From Alphaproteobacteria bacterium (GTDB lineage: Bacteria > Pseudomonadota > Alphaproteobacteria > Sphingomonadales > Kordiimonadaceae): a stretch of DNA of 64,000 nucleotides. A model generated the notes under the pieces. It did no database searches, was not told the origin of the DNA, and worked only from the letters and a program-made list of their open reading frames with translations. Numbering within the stretch: the first letter of the stretch is position 1; the number at the start of each line of letters is the position of its first letter. Below, one piece after another: positions 35,894-45,097 of the stretch. The stretch lies in contig SBGU01000029.1 in NCBI GenBank assembly GCA_006226495.1, positions 1 to 64,000 on the forward strand, read 5' to 3'. The translations under genes were made by a program, and so were the position numbers.

Positions 35894-36112
35894 GCCGTTG
35901 ATCTGATCCCTTCCTGTCCCATGCTACAGGATACCGCAAAAGCGGTAAGCCAAACCTTAACACACAGGCCCACGCGGGGGTTCAGTGTTCGTCCCGCCGC
36001 GTGCTGCCGTCGTTTCGGCGGTTTTGCGTTGACCCTGCAGCCGGCAGCCGCACAAATGATAGCACACAAAAAGGCGGCCCACCGCCCACCAATAAAAACA
36101 CAAGGGGTATCT

Positions 36113-37690
36113 ATGTCAGGGGACAACCCGTCCGGGGAAAACAGGGACCTCAGGTCCAACAGCATTACCGACGTCAAACAACTGGGCACCTTTTCGGCGC
36201 TTGCCAGCCTGTCTTATGTTTTCTGGGTTTGCGGCGGCATGGAGATGGTCGAACGGCTGGCCTTCTACGGCATCTATATGGTGCGCGGCCTTTATGCCCG
36301 CGCGCCCGTGTCCGAAGGCGGCCTTGGCCTGGATGGCGGCGATATCGGCATCATCTTCAGCGTCTGGGCGCTGGTGCAATCGTGGGTGCCGGTGGGCACC
36401 GGCGGCATTTCCGACCGGCTGGGTTACAAGGAAAGCATCTTCGCCTCGACCGTGTTCAAGATCATGGGGTACCTGATCATGGCCTGGTTCGCGAGCTTCT
36501 GGGGCTTCCTTGTGGGTGCCATAGTCCTGGCCTTCGGCACCGGTATCTTCAAACCCGGCATCCAGGGCACCATTGCCATGGTCACCAACCGGCAGAACAG
36601 CTCGGTCGCCTGGGGGGTCTTTTACCAGACCATCAATATCGGCGGATTCCTGGGCCCCATCGTGGCCGGCATGATGCGCCAGATGGCCTGGGACCATGTG
36701 TTCTATGCCTGCGCAGCCATCATCTCGCTCAATTTCATCCTGCTGCTCACTTACAAGGAAGTCGGCAAGGAAGAACGGCTGGCCCGGCGCGAGAAGATCA
36801 GACGCGGCGAGATCAAGGACACGCCGCTGATTATCGACGCCATCAATGAACTGACCAACCCGGTGCTGATGCGTTACATCCTCCTGTTCACCGGTTTCTG
36901 GTTCATGCTTTATGTCTATTGGGACCTGGTGCCGCTATATTTCGAGGACTGGGTCGACACCACCCCCATCGTGCAGGCCCTGTGGGGCGACGGCCAGCCG
37001 TCCGCTTTCGCAATCCGCGTGTTTGTGATGGATGATGCCGGCACCCATATCCTGCCCGAAGGCCTGAACAACCTGAACGCCTTCCTGATCATGACCGTGT
37101 GTTTCCTGGTCACCGGTTTCAGTGCTCGGCTTCGGGCCGCCAATTCCATGGCCATCGGCACCTTCCTGGCGGCACTGGCGATCATCATCTTCGGCGGCAG
37201 CAATATTGCCTGGATCATGGTCGCGGCCATCGCCATCTTTTCGCTTGGTGAAATGCTGTCGAGCCCCAAATTCCTGGAATATATGGGCAATATCGCGCCG
37301 GACGGCAAAAAGGCCATGTATCTGGGGTTTTCACAACTGCCGCTTGGCATCGGCTGGACCCTTGAAGGGTATATCGGCCAGTATTTCTATGGCACCTATG
37401 CATCCAAGGAAGCGATCTCAAGGCTTGAACTGGCCGCCCGCGGCTGGGACAGCGCCACCTTGGATGCGGTGCCGAACGGCGAAGCCTTCGACATGCTGCT
37501 CAGGGTTTCAGGCGGTACGGCAAAGGACCTGACAGCCCAGCTTTATGCCAGCCACCAAATCGGCACCATCTTCTTCGCCATGGCCAGTGTCGGCATCCTT
37601 GCCGCCATCGGGCTGTATCTGTTCGGGCGATGGACCTATCGGCGCGCGGAAACCGAAAAGGCCATGGCCGTCGGGCACCTGCCCGAATAA
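36113..37690 (+). CDS. POT/PTR family proton-dependent peptide transporter
   Basis: A 525-residue member of the MFS-type POT family, importing di- and tripeptides with protons. The N-terminal motif MEMVERLAFYGIYMV is the characteristic ERFxYY-like signature. A multi-helix body with GTGIFKPGIQGTIA is typical, and a long insert lies between the halves. The ATG at 36113 has AGGGG seven bases upstream, so the open frame before it is ignored. A hairpin follows the stop. It belongs functionally with the M24 peptidase, amidohydrolase and OPT transporter further right, although it faces them in the opposite direction. Confidence 0.9.
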   Translation: MSGDNPSGENRDLRSNSITDVKQLGTFSALASLSYVFWVCGGMEMVERLAFYGIYMVRGLYARAPVSEGGLGLDGGDIGIIFSVWALVQSWVPVGTGGISDRLGYKESIFASTVFKIMGYLIMAWFASFWGFLVGAIVLAFGTGIFKPGIQGTIAMVTNRQNSSVAWGVFYQTINIGGFLGPIVAGMMRQMAWDHVFYACAAIISLNFILLLTYKEVGKEERLARREKIRRGEIKDTPLIIDAINELTNPVLMRYILLFTGFWFMLYVYWDLVPLYFEDWVDTTPIVQALWGDGQPSAFAIRVFVMDDAGTHILPEGLNNLNAFLIMTVCFLVTGFSARLRAANSMAIGTFLAALAIIIFGGSNIAWIMVAAIAIFSLGEMLSSPKFLEYMGNIAPDGKKAMYLGFSQLPLGIGWTLEGYIGQYFYGTYASKEAISRLELAARGWDSATLDAVPNGEAFDMLLRVSGGTAKDLTAQLYASHQIGTIFFAMASVGILAAIGLYLFGRWTYRRAETEKAMAVGHLPE

Positions 37691-37699
37691 CGGGCGGTC

Positions 37700-37726
37700 G
37701 GGGCATCCACCGCACATGGGTGCCCC
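37700..37726 (+). terminator. Hairpin after the POT transporter
   Basis: A 10-bp stem, GGGGCATCCA with TGGGTGCCCC (one T-G wobble), 7-base loop, starting ten bases past the stop. Only TTC follows, so the T-run is weak and termination is moderate. Confidence 0.5.
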
Positions 37727-37891
37727 TTCAGTCCTGCCATGGCCTGAAAAGAAAAGAGACGTGTCTCCCCCATCGAAGACACGCCCCAGGAATGTTGCCG
37801 ATCACCAGTCGACGGGTCGAACTCTGACTCCGATCCCGCCCTGTGCCTACCTAGAAAAAATTTAGGTAAGCCCGTGCGCGGCAAGTCAAAG

Positions 37892-39172
37892 TCAGATGGC
37901 GGGGCCCATGCGGCCCACCGGATCGTCCAGGCTGTCGGGCGGCACCGAGAACCAGACCGGGCCGGTTTCGGTCATATGGATACAGTCTTCCAGCCGCACG
38001 CCAAACTCGCCGAAGATATAAAGCCCCGGCTCGTTCGAGAAACACATGCCGGGTGCGAGCGGCGTGGTTTCACCATGGACAAAATTCACACTTTCGTGCC
38101 CGTCCATGCCGATGCCGTGCCCGGTGCGGTGGCTGAGGCCCGGGGTCTTGTAACCGGGGCCATAACCAAGGCTTTCATAATAGCGGCGCACGGCATCGTC
38201 CACCTGGCCCGCCGGTGTGCCCAACTGCGCGGTTTCAAACGCGATCTGCTGGCCCTTGCGCACCGTGTCCCACACTTCGCGCTGGCGTTTTGTCGGGTCA
38301 CCGAACACGAAGGTGCGCGAAATGTCGGACTGGTAGCCATGCACCTGGCAACCGCAGTCCATCAGCACGATATCGCCGTCCTTCAGCACCTGCGGCTGGC
38401 CGCTGCCGTGCGGGTAGGCGCTGGCTTCGCCGATCAGGATCAGGGTCCAGACATTATCGCCGCCCAGTGCTGTTTGTGCCTTGGCCATCAGGGCACCGAT
38501 ATCACCCGATGTCATGCCGGCTTCAAGGCTGCCCCAGACATGGGCATAGGCCTGCATGGTCACTTCGCTGGCCTTGTGCATCAGGGCCAGTTCGGCCTTC
38601 GATTTATACATGCGGCAACCAAGGGTGATGGGGTCGGCCGAAACGATCTCGAACCCGGGTGCCGCTTTTTTCAGGCCTTCGACCACAAAATAGCGCACCG
38701 TGCTTTCCAGCCCGATCTTGCCGCCAGCAAGACCCCGGTCCTTCAGGATGCCGGCCACGCGCTCGAACGGGCTTTCATGTTCGTTCCATGTGCGCACGTC
38801 CGACCCGAAGGTCATGCTTTCGCGCACGCTGGGTTCCTCGAAGAAGGGGGTCACGACCCCGATCTCGCCCTCGCGCGGGATCACGACCGTGGTCAGCCGT
38901 TCGCTGCGCCACCAGCGGATGCCGGTGAAATACAGCATGGCGGACCCGGGCTCGACCAGAATGGCGTCTATGCCCTTTTCAGCCATCAGCTTCTGGGCCC
39001 TGGCAATGCGGGCCAGCCGCTCGTCCCGGCTGATGGGGGCCACACCGGCTGTGATGTCGCTGAGCGGATTTTCAGCCACGGCGCGCGCTGGCAGGCTGCC
39101 GGCGGCAGCAAAGGCGGCGCCTGCAGCACCCGCCCCTGCCAGTTTCAGGAAATCGCGTTTTGAGAAAGCCAT
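37892..39172 (-). CDS. Tat-exported M24 family peptidase (Xaa-Pro dipeptidase-like)
   Basis: A 426-residue metallopeptidase. The N-terminus SKRDFLKLAGAGAAGAAFAA is a twin-arginine-type signal in which the first Arg is Lys, followed by a cleavage site near PARAVA. The creatinase N-domain and the pita-bread domain follow, with ligands DCGC, SDISR, TGHGIG, SNEP and RLED. It is a paralog of the peptidase at 17485-18699 but exported. It starts ten bases after the amidohydrolase gene, so they form an operon. The work is likely periplasmic cleavage of Xaa-Pro or similar dipeptides. Confidence 0.9.
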   Translation of the reverse strand: MAFSKRDFLKLAGAGAAGAAFAAAGSLPARAVAENPLSDITAGVAPISRDERLARIARAQKLMAEKGIDAILVEPGSAMLYFTGIRWWRSERLTTVVIPREGEIGVVTPFFEEPSVRESMTFGSDVRTWNEHESPFERVAGILKDRGLAGGKIGLESTVRYFVVEGLKKAAPGFEIVSADPITLGCRMYKSKAELALMHKASEVTMQAYAHVWGSLEAGMTSGDIGALMAKAQTALGGDNVWTLILIGEASAYPHGSGQPQVLKDGDIVLMDCGCQVHGYQSDISRTFVFGDPTKRQREVWDTVRKGQQIAFETAQLGTPAGQVDDAVRRYYESLGYGPGYKTPGLSHRTGHGIGMDGHESVNFVHGETTPLAPGMCFSNEPGLYIFGEFGVRLEDCIHMTETGPVWFSVPPDSLDDPVGRMGPAI

Positions 39173-39182
39173 ATCAACCGCC

Positions 39183-40469
39183 CTATTTGCCTGCGCCTTT
39201 GTAGATGGTGCCGTCCTTCATGACGAAGGCCACATCCTGGGTTACCGTGATGTCCTTCAGGGGGTCACCCTTCACGGCCACCATGTCGGCCAGGAAACCT
39301 TCCTTGATGGCACCAAGGTTGCCTTCATGCTTGATCAGGTGCGCGGCATTGATGGTTGCGGCCTGGATGGCCTGCATCGGGGTCATGCCATACTCAACCA
39401 TCACCGCAAACTGTTTGGCGTTCATGCCGTGCGGATAGACACCGGCGTCCGAGCCGAACACCATCTTCACGCCGCCCTTGACCGCACGGCGGAAATTGTC
39501 GCGCTGGTCCTGCGCGATTTCACGGTCCTTGGCCAGGTTCTCTTCCGGGATGCCGCGTTCGACGCCGGTTTCCTGGGTATAGTCGGTGTTATAGATATCC
39601 ATCGAAAAATAGGTGCCATGCTTTTTGGCAAGGCTTACTGCCTCGTCGTCCGCCAGGCTGGCGTGTTCGATGGAATCGATACCGGCCACGATGGCTGCCT
39701 TGATGCCGTCAGCCCCGTGCGCATGCGCGGCGACCGTGAAACCACGGCGGTGCGCTTCGTCGGCGATGGCTTGCATTTCCTCCAGCGTATATTGCTGTTC
39801 GCCAACCGCGTCGCCCTTGGAGAACACACCACCCGTGGCGCAGATCTTGATCAGGTCGGTGCCGTATTTGAAGTTTTCACGCACCTTCTTGCGGGCTTCC
39901 CACGGGCCGTCGGCCACGCCTTCGGATTTGTAATGCATCTCGGGCGGGAAGAAGTTGTTGTCGCAGTGGCCGCCGGTGATGCCAAGCGCCGGGCCGGACG
40001 CAAACACGCGCGGGCCGATGATCTCGCCGGCCTCGATACCGTCGCGAATGGCCACTGCGGCATAGGCGCCGTCGCCCACGTCGCGCACGGTGGTGAAACC
40101 GGCCATCAGTTCACGGCGCGCGCTTTCGACACCCACGATGGTCTGGCGCGGCACGGAAAAGGAAACCTCATCAAAGAACGATCCTTCGGCGCTCGATGTC
40201 AGGTGCACATGCATGTCCATGAAACCGGGCATGAGGGTCATGCCGGAAAGGTCGACAATTTCGGCCCCTTCAGGCGCCTGCAGCTTGCCTTGTGTACCCA
40301 CGGCAGCGATATGGTTGTCGCGCACCAGAATGGCGGGACGCTCGATTTTCTTGCCGGCATCGACATCGATCATGGCGTCTGCGGTGATGAAGATATCGCC
40401 CGCGTTTGCGGTCAGGCTGATGGCGGCAGATGCCATAAGGGCAGCAATGGTTTTCTGGAAATAGCGCAT
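39183..40469 (-). CDS. Exported amidohydrolase, dipeptidase/prolidase-like
   Basis: A 428-residue metal-dependent hydrolase with a signal peptide (IAALMASAAISLTANAG). The amidohydrolase fold is clear: the metal-binding GFMDMHVHLT, the lysine ligand in DLIKICATGG, HAHG and IEHASL, and the late Asp in FGSDAG. It most resembles the Sgx9260/Cc2672 group, which hydrolyses dipeptides such as Xaa-Pro or Xaa-Arg/Lys (family knowledge), so a dipeptide substrate is my inference. GGGGGAAAC precedes the start. It sits between a RidA-like and an M24 peptidase gene, all in one direction. Confidence 0.88.
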   Translation of the reverse strand: MRYFQKTIAALMASAAISLTANAGDIFITADAMIDVDAGKKIERPAILVRDNHIAAVGTQGKLQAPEGAEIVDLSGMTLMPGFMDMHVHLTSSAEGSFFDEVSFSVPRQTIVGVESARRELMAGFTTVRDVGDGAYAAVAIRDGIEAGEIIGPRVFASGPALGITGGHCDNNFFPPEMHYKSEGVADGPWEARKKVRENFKYGTDLIKICATGGVFSKGDAVGEQQYTLEEMQAIADEAHRRGFTVAAHAHGADGIKAAIVAGIDSIEHASLADDEAVSLAKKHGTYFSMDIYNTDYTQETGVERGIPEENLAKDREIAQDQRDNFRRAVKGGVKMVFGSDAGVYPHGMNAKQFAVMVEYGMTPMQAIQAATINAAHLIKHEGNLGAIKEGFLADMVAVKGDPLKDITVTQDVAFVMKDGTIYKGAGK

Positions 40470-40533
40470 GTTTCCCCCGCTGAATTATGTAAAACCCGGC
40501 GGGGAGCCTAGGCCCATTTTCTGGCGCTGTCCA

Positions 40534-41016
40534 TTATTCCGCTAGGGGCTGCAAACCGCCTGCGTGGGCCGTCACCTTGATCTCGACCACCGCGCCTTCC
40601 ATGGCCAATTCCCTGACGCCGACTGCGGTCCAGGCCGGATAGGGCTTGTGAATGAACTCGTCCTTCACCGACCCGAACAGCGGCAATTGCGCCTTCAAAT
40701 TTGTGTGATAGCTGACAATCTCGACCACATCATCGAGGCTGGCGCCGGAGGCCCGCAGTATTTCGCCAATGCGTTGCCAGGCGGTCCTGTAGGCGGCTTC
40801 ATAATCGCCATTAATGGGCCGTACCGCGACACCGGACACATAGATGCGGCCATCAATCTTGACTGCCGGGGCATAGTGCCAGCTTTCGTAGGCATCTTTC
40901 CAGGGGCCGGGCACGATTGTTTCCGCCCTGTCGCGGGCACCGTCCGCAAGCGCCGACCCCGTGATCAGGGCTGCTGTCAGGGCGCCGATTGCGGAGCTTC
41001 TGAGGATGTTGTTCAT
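40534..41016 (-). CDS. Exported RidA/YjgF-family protein
   Basis: A 160-residue protein with a signal peptide (AIGALTAALITGSALADG) and a RidA-like domain: IYVSGVAV, AWQRIGEILRASGASLDDVVEIVSYHTNL and AWTAVGVRELAMEGAVVEIKVTA. The cytoplasmic RidA family hydrolyses reactive imines from PLP enzymes; this member is exported and has an altered front region, and I do not see the usual IPVS-type arginine motif clearly, so activity is uncertain. GAGGGAGAAGCAG lies before the ATG. It is first in a run with amidohydrolase and M24 peptidase. Confidence 0.85.
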   Translation of the reverse strand: MNNILRSSAIGALTAALITGSALADGARDRAETIVPGPWKDAYESWHYAPAVKIDGRIYVSGVAVRPINGDYEAAYRTAWQRIGEILRASGASLDDVVEIVSYHTNLKAQLPLFGSVKDEFIHKPYPAWTAVGVRELAMEGAVVEIKVTAHAGGLQPLAE

Positions 41017-41104
41017 CTGCTTCTCCCTCGGTTGGTGAATTGAGGGTGCGGCAGGCCCGTGGCGGCCTCAACCTGCTTGCGGCAGATGGTGCGTGGCCCG
41101 CGAC

Positions 41105-41131
41105 AAAAAAGGCGGCCCCGAAGGACCGCCT
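41105..41131 (-). terminator. Rho-independent terminator of the OPT operon
   Basis: On the minus strand AGGCGGTCC pairs with GGGCCGCCT across a TTCG tetraloop, with a U-G wobble, and six T follow. It begins 25 bases after the membrane-protein stop. A TTCG loop makes this hairpin very stable. Confidence 0.92.
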
Positions 41132-41155
41132 GTCGTTTGTTAGCCTAGATGCGCC

Positions 41156-41689
41156 TCAGGCGCGAGCCGCCTTGTCATATTCTTCCTTGGCATGCCGGAA
41201 CTGGTTGAGCGATTTTTCGACATAGACCAGCACCTCGTCGACATAACCGTCGGTCGAGGCAGACCATACCCGGTTGATATAGCGTTCACCCGCCGCAAAG
41301 CTGGACATGATGTCGGCATAGGCCTTCAGCCCGAACAGATGTTTCATGCTGTCGCGGGCATCGGCGAAGCGGCTGAGGTCGTCGCGCAAGAGCCGGTCGA
41401 TCTCGAACCGCATGTCATAGGTCGGTACCTTGTCCTTGCGGCCATCAAGCGCCTCAAGGTTGGCAAGGATATTGTTCAGGCTTTCCTCCAGGTCACGCCG
41501 GTTGCCGGCCAGCTTGTCGCTCGACCGGGCCTCGGCATTCTCGAAATGTTTGACCAGCCATACCCCCAGCACGCCGGCGGCAACCACTGGCAGGAACATG
41601 TACCAGTCGACCAGCAGGGGATCGAGCGAGGTCAGGAAAGCGCCCCCCAGGAAGGCGGCGGCGACCAGAAGTTTTGCAAGTGCGTTCAT
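41156..41689 (-). CDS. Membrane protein of unknown function, OPT-linked
   Basis: A 177-residue protein with two hydrophobic segments (residues 4-22 and 29-45) and a long helical, charged cytoplasmic or periplasmic region (FENAEARSSDKLAGNRRDLEESLNNI). I do not recognise a named family. AGGGAGG lies before the start, and the gene follows the OPT transporter stop by 12 bases and precedes the strong terminator, so it is co-transcribed with the transporter. It could be a small partner of that transporter. Confidence 0.65.
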   Translation of the reverse strand: MNALAKLLVAAAFLGGAFLTSLDPLLVDWYMFLPVVAAGVLGVWLVKHFENAEARSSDKLAGNRRDLEESLNNILANLEALDGRKDKVPTYDMRFEIDRLLRDDLSRFADARDSMKHLFGLKAYADIMSSFAAGERYINRVWSASTDGYVDEVLVYVEKSLNQFRHAKEEYDKAARA

Positions 41690-41701
41690 GGCATCCCTCC
41701 C

Positions 41702-43498
41702 TTACATCGACACATAGATGGCGTGTACGGCAAAACCGACACCCACCAGGGCTTCACCGACAATCAGGCCTGCGGCCATGGGGATACCCTTGTTGTCGGA
41801 CCAGTTCTTGCCCTTCTTGCGGTCGGTGATTTCGCGGGCAAGCGTGCCCAGCGAATAGGTCAGCACCACATTGAACGGCAGATAGAAACCAAGGCCGACC
41901 GTGATGCCAAGCCCGCCCTGCAATGCCGACAACAGCGCACCCAACAGCGCCCCGGCGACATATTTTTCCGTCGGCACGTCACCGCCCATGATGCCATTGA
42001 CCATGGAGGCAAGCGCCTGCCCCTGCGGTGCCGGCAGCTTGTCCGAGCCAAGACCCCAGGCACCGTGCAGGATGAAGATCAGCACGATGATGACAATCGG
42101 CCCCAGCCAGGCGCCGGCGAACTGGCCAAGCTGCTGCATGCGCGGGGTCGCGCCCACCAGATAGCCGGTTTTCAGGTCCAGCATCAGGTCGGTGGCCTGG
42201 CTCATGGCGACACAGGTTGCCGCCCCCACGGTAATGGCGGCCACGATGGCCGGCATGCGGTCCATGCCGCCGAAGCTTTGGGTGATGATGATGAGCAAGG
42301 TCACAGCCACCAGGGTCATACCCGACAGCGGCGACCAGTTGGTACGGCCGATGGCTTCCGACAGGATGATCCCCGCCATCCAGATCCAGAGCGTGCCCAG
42401 CACCGCCATCATGACACCGCGCACGATGCCCACTTCTTCCGCCGACGTGATGGCCATGACCCCCAACAGGATCGCGGCGCCCACGATGGCGATATACAGA
42501 AGCTTGATGGGCATTTCGTCGCGGCTCATCGCACTTTCCACCTTGGCGGAAGACTGCATGGACCCGATGGCCGAGCGAATGAGCGGGAAGGCGAACAGCA
42601 CGCCCACCACGGCGCCGCCGATCAGCATGCCGATGCCGACGGGGCGGAACAGCAGGGTGCGCAACGCACCCGGGTCGCTGATCAGGCTACCGTCCACCAC
42701 CGGGAACAGATCGGTCGCCGACAGCATGGGGGCCAGGAACCAGTAACAGACATAGCCGCCGATGATGAAGGCGATGCCGCCGCGGCCGGCGATATAACCG
42801 ACACCGATGGTCATCAGGGACAGGTACCAGGTGCCGTTCAGGTAGGCCGGCAGGCCGAGGCTGTCGAACAGCTCCCAATATTCGAACCCGAAATAGAGGC
42901 TGGCGAAATGCAGGCCGCCCGAAATGACCATGGCGATCAAAAGAAGTTTGGCCTTCTGGATGCCCGCACCCGGCGACTTCAGAATTGTTGCAACTGCAAC
43001 ACCTCCCGGGTAGGTCAGCCGTTCAAAATCGATCATCTGCTTCCGAAGCGGAATGATGAAGGCAATGCCCAAAAATGCGCCCGCAATGGCACCGAAGGTC
43101 AGCACCACCGGATTGAAATGGTCGCCATAGCCAAGGATGAAAATCGCCGGCACCGAAAACATCATGCCCGACGAGGCGCCGTTCACGGCACTGGCCACCG
43201 TCTGCACCACGTTGTTTTCGACAATGGAGCGGCGTTTCAGGATACCCCTCAGGACGGCAAAACCCATGATGGCCGCGAGTTCCGAGCCTTCGATGGAAAA
43301 ACCGAGTTTCAGGGACGCAAAACCGATCGAGATGGCGATCAGCACACCCAGCACATAACCGACGATAACGGCGTGCGGGGTAAGTTCGGGATAGGCCCCA
43401 CGGGCCAGCGGACCCGCAGTGCTTGCAGTTTCTTCAGACACTTTTTTCTCCCCCAGAGAGATATCTTTGTTCTTTTTTTGTTTTCGCGACTTCCCCAT
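41702..43498 (-). CDS. OPT family oligopeptide transporter
   Basis: A 598-residue inner-membrane transporter of the OPT family, which imports oligopeptides or metal-chelate conjugates. About 15 hydrophobic helices are visible, with hallmark segments NGASSGMMFSVPAIF, ERLTYPGGVAVATILKSPG and PRMQQLGQFAGAW. The start at 43498 (MGKSRKQKKNKD) is a guess; the frame is open to a GTG at 43543 and neither has a strong ribosome-binding site. Compared with yeast OPTs it is short but normal for bacteria. It heads an operon with the membrane protein above and matches the peptide theme of this region. Confidence 0.9.
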   Translation of the reverse strand: MGKSRKQKKNKDISLGEKKVSEETASTAGPLARGAYPELTPHAVIVGYVLGVLIAISIGFASLKLGFSIEGSELAAIMGFAVLRGILKRRSIVENNVVQTVASAVNGASSGMMFSVPAIFILGYGDHFNPVVLTFGAIAGAFLGIAFIIPLRKQMIDFERLTYPGGVAVATILKSPGAGIQKAKLLLIAMVISGGLHFASLYFGFEYWELFDSLGLPAYLNGTWYLSLMTIGVGYIAGRGGIAFIIGGYVCYWFLAPMLSATDLFPVVDGSLISDPGALRTLLFRPVGIGMLIGGAVVGVLFAFPLIRSAIGSMQSSAKVESAMSRDEMPIKLLYIAIVGAAILLGVMAITSAEEVGIVRGVMMAVLGTLWIWMAGIILSEAIGRTNWSPLSGMTLVAVTLLIIITQSFGGMDRMPAIVAAITVGAATCVAMSQATDLMLDLKTGYLVGATPRMQQLGQFAGAWLGPIVIIVLIFILHGAWGLGSDKLPAPQGQALASMVNGIMGGDVPTEKYVAGALLGALLSALQGGLGITVGLGFYLPFNVVLTYSLGTLAREITDRKKGKNWSDNKGIPMAAGLIVGEALVGVGFAVHAIYVSM

Positions 43499-43587
43499 AA
43501 GCAATTGCTTGCCAGCGCCGCGAAACAGGCCTAGCAGTAACACAACATCGCCGGCAGTGCGATATTATTGGCAAGGCAGCAACCCCG

Positions 43588-44958
43588 ATGACGGACACCA
43601 ACCCACATCTCAGCCGTACATGGCTGAAGGAAAGGCTGAAGCGTCACTTCAGCGAACTGGCACGCCTGGCGTTGCCGGCCGTGATGATGCGCATTGGTAT
43701 CCTGGGCCTTGGCATGGTCGATACCGCCCTTGTCGGCCATTATGCGACCGAGCATCTGGCCTGGCTGAACCTGGCCAACCAGTCGGTGATCATGTTTGCG
43801 CTGGTGGTGGGTCTTGGCCTTCTGTCCGGCATCACGGTTTATGTGGCCGGCGCCATTGGGGCGGACAACCCCATCGAAGCCGGGCGCGTCTGGCGCCGCA
43901 ACCTGCCCTTCACGATGGCGGTCGGTGTCCTCTTGGTTGCCATGGCCTGGCCGGCCGAATACTGGCTGACCCTTCTGGGCCAGACACCGGAGAAAGCCGA
44001 ACAGGGCGGACGGCTGATCCGTATCCTGGCCCTTGGCCTGCCCGGGCATATGCTGTTCGTCAATTGCACCATGTTCCTCGAGGGCATCAAACGCGCAGAG
44101 GTCGGCTTCTACCTGATGCTGGCCGCGAACCTGGTGAATGTGGCGCTGGACTATGCGCTGATCTTTGGCGTCTGGGGCCTGCCTGAGATGGGGGCCGCAG
44201 GTTCGGCCTGGGCGTCGACCGGTGTGCGCTGGTTCATGGCGGGTGCGGCCTTCGCTTATGTCTGGTGGGCGCCAAGCATCCGGCCCTATGGCGTGCGCAA
44301 CCCTCATGGCCAGCACTGGCGCGACTGGGCCGACCAGCGCCAGATGGGCTATGCCTCCGCCGTGTCGCTTGCCGCCGAAGTGCTGGCTTTCTCGGCCCTG
44401 GCCATCTTCGCCGGCTGGCTGGGCACCGTGCCCTTGGCCGCACACGGCGTGGTTTACCAGGTACTGGGCGTGCCGCTGATGATCTCGATCGGGATCGGCG
44501 TCGCCGCCAGCGTGCGGGTCGGCATCGCCTTTTCGCGCCGCGACCGGGCCGATACCGTGCTGGCCGGCATTTCCGGCATGGTGCTGAATTTTGTCATCAC
44601 CGGCCTGTTCGCGCTAGTGATCTATCTGTTCACGGCACCGCTTCTGGAGATATTCACCAAGGACGGCCGCATCGTATTGCTGCTGCTGCCGTTCGCGATT
44701 GTCTATACCGCCGGCATGGTGTTCGACGCCTCGCAGATGGTGGCATCCATGATCCTGCGCGGCTTCAAGGAAACCTGGTGGCCGACCGTGCTGCAGGCCT
44801 TTTCTTTCGCCTTTGTCATGCTGCCGGCCTGTTATGTGCTGGCATTCCCCGTGGGCCATGGCCTGCAGGGGCTGATGGAAGGCATGCTGATCGGGGTGAC
44901 TGTGTCCTGGCTGCTGCAGGTCGCGCGTTTTGTGCAATTGTCCCGCCGCGTCAGTTGA
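43588..44958 (+). CDS. MATE family efflux transporter
   Basis: A 456-residue multidrug and toxic-compound efflux protein, Na+ or H+ driven. It has 12 hydrophobic helices in two MatE repeats. The first begins LARLALPAVMMRIGILGLGMVDTALVGHYATEHLAWLNLANQ and the second starts near YASAVSLAAEVLAFSALAIFAGWLG. It is divergent from the OPT gene with an 89-base gap. Substrates are not predictable. Confidence 0.92.
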   Translation: MTDTNPHLSRTWLKERLKRHFSELARLALPAVMMRIGILGLGMVDTALVGHYATEHLAWLNLANQSVIMFALVVGLGLLSGITVYVAGAIGADNPIEAGRVWRRNLPFTMAVGVLLVAMAWPAEYWLTLLGQTPEKAEQGGRLIRILALGLPGHMLFVNCTMFLEGIKRAEVGFYLMLAANLVNVALDYALIFGVWGLPEMGAAGSAWASTGVRWFMAGAAFAYVWWAPSIRPYGVRNPHGQHWRDWADQRQMGYASAVSLAAEVLAFSALAIFAGWLGTVPLAAHGVVYQVLGVPLMISIGIGVAASVRVGIAFSRRDRADTVLAGISGMVLNFVITGLFALVIYLFTAPLLEIFTKDGRIVLLLLPFAIVYTAGMVFDASQMVASMILRGFKETWWPTVLQAFSFAFVMLPACYVLAFPVGHGLQGLMEGMLIGVTVSWLLQVARFVQLSRRVS

Positions 44959-45097
44959 TTGGTACCCTGCAGAAATGTGGCAGGCATGATATTTTTATGC
45001 CTTACTTTCACCTTTTATCCTGTGTCTTTTTAAGAAAGTGACTGTTACGCCGCCGTGGCCGGCGGCCTGAAACCACCGATCCAATGGGGGACTGAAC

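Noticed and set aside
36073-36086. GGCGG/CCGCC hairpin before the POT gene as a terminator
   Set aside because: No T-run and it lies in the leader of the POT gene, so it is at most a leader structure.
41192-43534. A 780-codon open frame opposite the OPT transporter
   Set aside because: Same reason: composition is His/Gln/Arg/Gly-rich with no domain; the OPT and membrane-protein genes explain the DNA.
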